From assembly GCA_029260055.1 (NCBI GenBank), contig JAJDDX010000490.1, positions 1-37,900 of the forward strand: a stretch of DNA of 37,900 nucleotides. The letters run 5' to 3'. This DNA comes from Phycisphaerae bacterium (GTDB lineage Bacteria > Planctomycetota > Phycisphaerae > UBA1845). The position numbers and the translations under genes were made by a program. Position 1 is the stretch's first letter. Each line of letters opens with the position of its first letter. Positions 34,301 through 37,900 of this stretch are shown here, piece by piece. The notes beneath the pieces were generated by a model, which saw only the letters and a program-made list of their open reading frames with translations, made no database searches and was not told where the DNA came from.

Positions 34301-34624
34301 TCAGGTTTGAGGCGTGAGGTCACCGTATCGGTGTCGATCGTCGCGCCGCCGGGCACGACCGCCATGGCGCTTGATATGGAAATCCCGCGAGGCTGGCAGG
34401 TGAAGGCGTCGAGTGACGACGGTGATTGGGACGCGACTCACCGCAAGATCAAGTGGGGACCGTTCTTCGACGACCTGACGCGCACGATCACGTTCAAACT
34501 CGGTGCAACCGCTTCGAAGGGAACAGTCTCACCGCGTAGCGAGCTAGCGACGAAGCCTCGGCTCGACGGGCTCACGGGAACGGTGTCGTTTGACGGGGTG
34601 AACGAGCCGATCACGGCGAAATGA
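31361..34624 (+). CDS. Large secreted Cys-rich protein with four Kazal-type inhibitor domains
   Basis: The frame is open from 31163, but ATG 31361 has GGGGGAGGTG just upstream and opens a signal peptide (SVLIITVSVLVTAAPASAQ), giving 1087 residues. Four Kazal domains end in TYGNEC- or TYDNQC-type motifs, at about residues 245-280, 500-535, 577-612 and 698-733. The first two belong to a tandem duplication of ~255 residues (29-280 and 284-535), each with a DxDxDGxxD calcium-type loop and many Cys pairs. A module with KVKWGPFF follows near 735-847, then a Cys/Trp-rich segment (about 865-945), then a second, shorter KIKWGPFF module (985-1087). No IPTL-CTERM is seen. Likely an exported protease inhibitor or adhesin; targets unknown. 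Confidence 0.9.
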   Translation: MLFVRRNVSVLIITVSVLVTAAPASAQVCEVSADGSACTPLACSTIPEDRCIATTVHIDWATGAITALTCDCMNFNFCHVEFGNATPHAVGGCPEGGTCEVMGSDTDNDGIHDTFTAACLPAGVCCLDIDDGPVPFDTCVDLGEDACYANGGIFHPSDATCDEVQACCMAFAGAEFCTDLAPWCCIYSGGVPLGRNTSCADTVCPPICGGFVGIPCEDPNTFCQYPDGTCNAADLFGVCIAVPNGCPDVWDPVCGCDGVTYGNECEAEAARMSIDHYGACEPFCRPLDDGSACAPMACGLIPEDQCLPMVIHMDIATGAMTVLACDCVDFNLCHLEFGNAAPLPVGMCLNGGVCTAVGADTNGDGIDDLFEAACVPTGGCCSDMSGSPLPLPVCTETTEDNCPGPNAHFKGPGTTCDPTEACCMPLGGEPYCVDTDPFCCLAFGGVPQGPGTTCADGGCGQRCGGPNGLPCDTTTSFCKFPEGSCGEDNEYGVCTVRPVGCPDVWDPVCSCDGMTYGNECEADAVGVSVRHHGECARTCGGLGPMPHCLDDEFCKYPEGTCGVFYLLGICTPIPTGGCPENYDPVCACNGVTYGNECEADAAGVSLLHHGACEWTCCDPNTVPPCPVEPICCGNGYWACPEDPTVPTCPDGPGVVCGPVCGGFIGIPCESFDVFCKHPDGTCNWADHYGMCTHIPTGGCPEYYDPVCGCDGVTYDNQCFADAAAVSIAHHGPCDQCNATRFFTNATDADSTYCPGVEKVVHIALDVPAGTDAVALEDVPPAGWLVTFISHDGTFDYVNGKVKWGPFFAPNIPQAVHYVVIPSDDGSIVSCFEGTVSLDGLNQVICGEACLIRHCRQAMDADTPQPPCAMCPGGDCSTCSDHGCQDGQVSLCELITYACAWKAGCNDDMAGMARAAFVWRNGECYCWDEAGQNWFPTTCPAPPSGACGSPLAANPIPGEGTAMFDWRTSTPSGESATRGGRSGLRREVTVSVSIVAPPGTTAMALDMEIPRGWQVKASSDDGDWDATHRKIKWGPFFDDLTRTITFKLGATASKGTVSPRSELATKPRLDGLTGTVSFDGVNEPITAK
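31445..32965 (+). repeat. Two tandem ~255-residue protein repeats
   Basis: Unit 1 (31445-32200) and unit 2 (32210-32965) match along their length: DGSACTPLAC against DGSACAPMAC, PEDRC against PEDQC, HIDWATGAITALTCDC against HMDIATGAMTVLACDC, and a Kazal domain closes each. Divergence is high enough to be an old duplication. Confidence 0.85.
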
Positions 34625-34633
34625 CTCATCCAG

Positions 34634-34676
34634 CGCGGGCGGTACCCGGCGCCGATGGGGCCGGGTAGCGCCCGCG
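34634..34676 (+). terminator. Strong hairpin after the Kazal gene
   Basis: A 16-bp stem (34634-34649 with 34661-34676, one mismatch) and an 11-base loop begin 10 bases after the stop. Only a short T-rich stretch (GTGTTTCC) follows, so termination may be partial, leaving some read-through to the small gene at 34720. Confidence 0.6.
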
Positions 34677-34719
34677 TGTGGGTGTTTCCTGAAGCAATAG
34701 CGCCCTTGGAGGGGAGCCG

Positions 34720-35235
34720 ATGTTAGTGCCACGTCCGAGACTCATGGTCCGTCTGACGACTTCGGTCGCGCTCCTTGCGCTGACCGGAGCACCACAACTC
34801 CTCTTCGGCGCCGGCGCCGCGCGGGATCTTTCCGGCTACACCGGACCTGACATGCCGTTCACCGTTACGATCACGCTGGATCTGCCACCGGGCACCGATG
34901 TGGTGGGCGCCGAGGATGGACCGCCACCTGGCTGGACGGCAATCACCAACATCACCGAGGGTGGCACGTACGATGCGGACAGTCACAAGGTCAAATGGGG
35001 CCCCTTCTTCTCCCCGTCGATCCCAACGACGCTCTCTTACGACGTGACCCCACCGCCCTCCGAAGCCTGCTTCGCCGGAACGGCGAACATCGATGGCATA
35101 GAGCACACCATCGGAGGCAACGCGTGCGTCCCCGTCGCCGTTCCGGCGGTGTCGGCCTGGGGCACGATCGCCCTGCTCCTGTCAGTCCTGATCGCAGCCG
35201 TCGTCGTCTTCCGCTCGAACCGCAAACCGGCCTGA
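34720..35235 (+). CDS. Small exported protein: one KWGPFF module plus IPTL-CTERM
   Basis: The 171-residue protein starts at ATG with GGAGGGG upstream and a signal peptide (LTTSVALLALTGAPQLLFGAGA). Residues ~46-137 are one copy of the module also found twice in the Kazal protein: LDLPPGTDVVGAEDGPPPGW, then DSHKVKWGPFF, then ACFAGTANIDGIEHTIGG. The tail VPAVSAWGTIALLLSVLIAA followed by a basic end is IPTL-CTERM-like. It is the next gene after the Kazal protein. It may be a sorted anchor or partner subunit carrying the same domain. No function known to me. Confidence 0.78.
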   Translation: MLVPRPRLMVRLTTSVALLALTGAPQLLFGAGAARDLSGYTGPDMPFTVTITLDLPPGTDVVGAEDGPPPGWTAITNITEGGTYDADSHKVKWGPFFSPSIPTTLSYDVTPPPSEACFAGTANIDGIEHTIGGNACVPVAVPAVSAWGTIALLLSVLIAAVVVFRSNRKPA

Positions 35236-35266
35236 CGACGGGCATGCACGAGACACGCAGGCCGAG

Positions 35267-35281
35267 CACCCCGGCGGGGTG
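35267..35281 (+). terminator. Short hairpin after the small IPTL-CTERM gene
   Basis: CACCCC-GGC-GGGGTG lies 31 bases after the stop at 35235. Stem 6 bp, no U-run; weak terminator candidate. Confidence 0.35.
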
Positions 35282-35431
35282 ATTCCTGAGTGGGGGCCGA
35301 CGGCCGGCCTCTCACCGCTCGATAAGGTTGGACACGCCTCGACCGACATGCCCCGCACCGCCGGCAATTGCAGGGAATTGGCGTGGCCGCCGCCGGATTG
35401 AACTCCTTTTGCCCGAGCCGTAGTTTTGGCC

Positions 35432-35460
35432 TTGACCGGTACGACACGGTGTCGTACAGT
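35432..35460 (+). promoter_or_regulatory. Sigma-70-type promoter of the blaI-M56 operon
   Basis: TTGACC (35432-35437), 17-base spacer, TACAGT (35455-35460). Start of transcription is expected near 35467, about 36 bases before the BlaI start codon. Confidence 0.7.
35439..35457. promoter_or_regulatory. BlaI-type operator, perfect 19-base palindrome
   Basis: GTACGACAC-G-GTGTCGTAC has two perfect 9-base arms around a single base and lies between the -35 and -10, so bound repressor would block RNA polymerase. It resembles the TACnACA/TGTnGTA dyads of BlaI/MecI family sites. Confidence 0.7.
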
Positions 35461-35462
35461 TC

Positions 35463-35478
35463 CGACAACTAGTCGTCG
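35463..35478. promoter_or_regulatory. Possible second operator
   Basis: CGACAACTAGTCGTCG is an imperfect palindrome (CGAC/GTCG arms around CTAG) at the predicted transcription start, sharing the CGACA half-site with the first operator. Confidence 0.4.
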
Positions 35479-35502
35479 ACGAAGCGGCGAGGAGGCTTCT
35501 GC

Positions 35503-35892
35503 ATGGAACAACCACCACTGGCCAACGCCGAGTTGGCGGTTATGGAACTGCTCTGGCAGCAGGACCGAATGACCGCTCGCAGCATCCGGGAGCAGCTCTA
35601 CCCCGGTGCGACCAAGGCCCAGCACGGAACCGTCCAAAAGCTGCTAAAGCGGCTCGAGGACAAGGGCTTCGTCGAACGCGATACCGAACTTCCCGTCCAC
35701 CTCTTCTCCGCAGCCATCAGCCGACAAGCCTACGCGGGCAGTCAACTGGAATCCCTCGCGGACAAGCTCACGGGAGGAGCCCTCGCCCCGCTGATCACTC
35801 ATCTGATGGAGGAGAAGAAGATCTCCCGCGCAGAGATCAAGCGGCTGCGGCAAATCCTGGATGGGCGAACCCAAGCGGGAGGCACGGCATGA
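35503..35892 (+). CDS. blaI: BlaI/MecI/CopY family transcriptional repressor
   Basis: The 129-residue protein has the winged helix of the BlaI family: LANAELAVMELLWQQDRMTA, SIREQLYPGATKAQHGTVQK (recognition helix with the T-V-Q-K-L-L-K-R-L pattern) and GFVERDTELPVHLFSA. The C-terminal half (LEEKLADK-like, LITHLMEEKKISRAEIKRLRQIL) is the dimerisation helix pair. AGGAGG lies 7 bases before the ATG. Its own promoter holds a matching palindrome, so it most likely represses this operon. The stop overlaps the M56 start by ATGA. Family members are inactivated by proteolysis triggered by the M56 partner. Confidence 0.94.
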   Translation: MEQPPLANAELAVMELLWQQDRMTARSIREQLYPGATKAQHGTVQKLLKRLEDKGFVERDTELPVHLFSAAISRQAYAGSQLESLADKLTGGALAPLITHLMEEKKISRAEIKRLRQILDGRTQAGGTA

Positions 35893-37900
35893 CCGACCTC
35901 CTCATTCAATTCGGGGTCAGCAACCTGTGCGTCTCACTCGTTCTGGCAATCGCGGCCTGGGCGATTCACCGTACCGGCAAGCGGCCTCTCGTAGCGCACC
36001 TGCTGTGCCTGCTCGTGCTCGTAAAGCTGGTCACCCCACCGCTCGTGACGGTCCCGGTTGTGCCGGTGCCCGGACTGGCCGCCGAATCACTCGTTGATCA
36101 TACCCTGCCGGCGGCAACGGGCAGCCTCTTGGCTGCCTCCGATCCGGACGCTGTCGGATCGCCCGCACTTGCCGGCTCCGGTCTCACCGCGACTTCCCGG
36201 GCAATCGAACAAGGCAAGACCGCCCTGGCCATCATCTGGCTTCTGGGCAGCGCAGGCGTCCTCGCTTGGTCGCTGCTGCGGATCTACCGCTTCAATCGCC
36301 TGTTGAAGATGGCCTCCGAAGTGGCGCCTGCGGAGCTGCAGCGCGTCGCATCCCAGATCGCTCAACGTCTTGGGCTACAGCGGACGCCGACGATCTGTAC
36401 GACCTCCGCCAACGTATCGCCCATGGTGTGGTGGATCGGCCGGCGCGCGCGCATTCTGATTCCCGCTGCGTTGCCGGATGAGATGGATGCGTCGCAGCTT
36501 CGGTGGATCCTCGCTCACGAGTTGGCCCACGTAAGGCGGCGAGACCACCTGGTCCGCTGGGTCGAATGGCTCGCCTGTGTCTGCTTCTGGTGGAACCCCG
36601 TGGCGTGGTGGGCGCGGCGCACCCTGCGAATCAACGAAGAGATCTGCTGCGACGCCCTCGTGCTCTCGAGCCTCCAACCCAAGCCCCATACCTATGCAAA
36701 CGCCTTGATGCAAGTGATCGAGTTTTTGGCCTCTCCGGTGATCCGCCCGCCGGCCATGGCAAGCGAGATGAACAGCGACGGGTTCCTCGAAAGGAGATTC
36801 AGGATGATTGTCTCTGCAAACCCGATCCCCAAAACACCGCGCTGGCTTATCGCCGGCATCCTGGTGGCGGCAATCGGCCTTCTGCCCCTCGGCGTGGCCT
36901 ACGGCCAAGACCGCGACGAAAAGGCCCAAGATCGCGACGCGAGCACCCAAGCCCGCCCCGAGAAAACGGGCGTTAGCGAAGAGGCGGACGATCGCGGCGA
37001 CGGCATGAACAAACGCATCGCGGGTGCGCTCAGCGAGGCCGGCATTCAGCGCGAGATCATCCGGGACGTCATGGGCGCGATGGAGCGGATCAGCCACGAG
37101 ATCAAGAGTGAAGGCGAGGCGTTCGAGCTGGACGAGCGAATAAGCGCCTACCTCGTGGAACGCGGACTCACGGAAGAGCAGATCGAGCTCGTCGTGGCGC
37201 TCTCAAGACGGCTCGCAGCGGCGCGCGGGGACTCCGAGCGTAATGCAGCCATGTGGCGGCGCGTGGCGGGCGCGCTGAGCGAAGCCGGGATCGAAGGGGA
37301 GACCCTTCGGACTGTCATGGGCGTTATGGAACGGATCATTCACGAGATCAGAGAAGAAGGCGATGACTTCGAGCTCAACGAGCGAGTAGACGCGTACCTC
37401 GTGGAACTCGGTCTTACCGAAGAGCACATCGAACTGGTCGTAGGACTCTCGCAGCGCCCCGCCAGCCGACTGGACGGCGAGCGCAAGCGTGAGGAGGGCA
37501 TGTGGCGGCGCGTGGCGGTCGCGCTAAGCGAAGGCGGCATTCCGCGCGAACAGGTCCGAGACGTCATGGACGCGATGAGGAGGATCATCCACGAGATCAA
37601 GAGTGAGGGCGAGGCGTTCGAACTGGACGAACGATTGAACGCCTACCTCGTGGAACTCGGGCTGACCGAAGAGCAGATCCAACTCGTCGTGGCACTCTCG
37701 CAACGCCTCGCCAGCCGACCCGACGACGACGAGCGCAAGCGCGAGGAGGGCATGCGGCGGCGCGTCGCTGCCGCCCTGACGGAAGCCGGCATCCCGCGCG
37801 AAAAGGTCCGCCAAGTCATGGACGCAATGGGGAGAATCGCTCACGAGATCAAGAGTGAGGGCGAGGCGTTCGAACTGGACGAACGATTGAACGCCTACCT
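35889..37900 (+). CDS. M56 (BlaR1-like) membrane metallopeptidase with C-terminal tandem repeats (3' end outside window)
   Basis: The reading frame runs to the last base without a stop. Membrane helices occur near residues 5-25, 32-50, 100-120 and after the zinc site. HELAH is at 210-214 and a downstream NEEICCDAL supplies the third ligand Glu, so the peptidase looks active. A further helix (LIAGILVAAIGLLPLGVAYG) follows at about residue 320. Instead of a penicillin-binding sensor, the outer part is built of 82-84-residue repeats starting at 37005, 37251, 37500 and 37752. It should relay a signal that leads to BlaI cleavage; the ligand is unknown. ATGA overlap with blaI. Confidence 0.9.
   Translation, partial: MTDLLIQFGVSNLCVSLVLAIAAWAIHRTGKRPLVAHLLCLLVLVKLVTPPLVTVPVVPVPGLAAESLVDHTLPAATGSLLAASDPDAVGSPALAGSGLTATSRAIEQGKTALAIIWLLGSAGVLAWSLLRIYRFNRLLKMASEVAPAELQRVASQIAQRLGLQRTPTICTTSANVSPMVWWIGRRARILIPAALPDEMDASQLRWILAHELAHVRRRDHLVRWVEWLACVCFWWNPVAWWARRTLRINEEICCDALVLSSLQPKPHTYANALMQVIEFLASPVIRPPAMASEMNSDGFLERRFRMIVSANPIPKTPRWLIAGILVAAIGLLPLGVAYGQDRDEKAQDRDASTQARPEKTGVSEEADDRGDGMNKRIAGALSEAGIQREIIRDVMGAMERISHEIKSEGEAFELDERISAYLVERGLTEEQIELVVALSRRLAAARGDSERNAAMWRRVAGALSEAGIEGETLRTVMGVMERIIHEIREEGDDFELNERVDAYLVELGLTEEHIELVVGLSQRPASRLDGERKREEGMWRRVAVALSEGGIPREQVRDVMDAMRRIIHEIKSEGEAFELDERLNAYLVELGLTEEQIQLVVALSQRLASRPDDDERKREEGMRRRVAAALTEAGIPREKVRQVMDAMGRIAHEIKSEGEAFELDERLNAY
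37005..37900 (+). repeat. Tandem ~82-84-residue repeats in the M56 sensor region
   Basis: Units begin at 37005, 37251, 37500 and 37752 (spacings 246, 249, 252 bases); the fourth is cut by the window end. Each reads RxVAxALSEAGIxxE, VMxAMxRIxHEI, KSEGEAFELDER, then AYLVELGLTEEQIELVVALS. The DNA is also similar between units, so duplication is recent or maintained. Confidence 0.9.

Noticed and set aside
37203-37844. Repeated minus-strand frames near the right end
   Set aside because: They are shadows of the tandem repeats in the M56 gene.
37005-37900. CRISPR-like or mobile repeat
   Set aside because: The repeat period is ~250 bases and stays in frame within a protein; no spacers or terminal repeats.

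Overview
The window is GC-rich and nearly fully coding. The gene set points to a member of the Planctomycetota, probably Phycisphaerae-like and possibly uncultured. The evidence is an ECF sigma factor of the planctomycete type directly followed by a Ser/Thr kinase with C-terminal TPRs, secreted proteins with IPTL-CTERM-like tails, a BlaI/M56 regulatory pair, and large Cys-rich secreted Kazal proteins. This assignment is inference from gene content; no rRNA or marker gene is present.

Region 1 (1-11967, all + strand) is the end of a surface-glycan locus. It encodes a glycosyltransferase tail, a radical SAM/SPASM protein, a capsule-type glycosyltransferase, an FkbM methyltransferase, an SpsF-like cytidylyltransferase, a polysaccharide pyruvyl transferase, a NeuB-family nonulosonate synthase, a PseG-like nucleotide-sugar hydrolase, HisH, an AglZ/HisF2-type HisF paralogue, an N-acetyl-sugar amidotransferase and a final methyltransferase. 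Several genes overlap by ATGA, and TTG/GTG starts are common. The likely product is a CMP-activated nonulosonic (pseudaminic/legionaminic-like) acid carrying an acetamidino group. HisH/HisF2 would supply ammonia to the PP-loop amidotransferase. The first sugar-nucleotide steps (dehydratase, aminotransferase, acetyltransferase) are not in the window.

Region 2 (12099-15310) is the ECF sigma factor and TPR kinase pair. Region 3 (15311-20949) holds a small possible gene and two secreted S9 peptidases on the minus strand: a chloroplast-glutamyl-endopeptidase-like (S9D) enzyme and a prolyl oligopeptidase (S9A). Region 4 (20950-24654) is a compact operon of two ABC ATPases alternating with two ABC-2 permeases.

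Region 5 (24747-35235) is a block of exported proteins: an FG-GAP protein with an IPTL-CTERM tail, an S41-type peptidase, an alpha/beta hydrolase with Asp where the nucleophilic Ser is expected, a 1087-residue protein with four Kazal inhibitor domains, and a small IPTL-CTERM protein. The last two share an unnamed module with a KWGPFF motif. Region 6 (35432-37900) is a BlaI-type repressor with a promoter/operator, coupled to an M56 (BlaR1-like) membrane peptidase. That peptidase carries tandem 82-84-residue helical repeats and runs off the window end.
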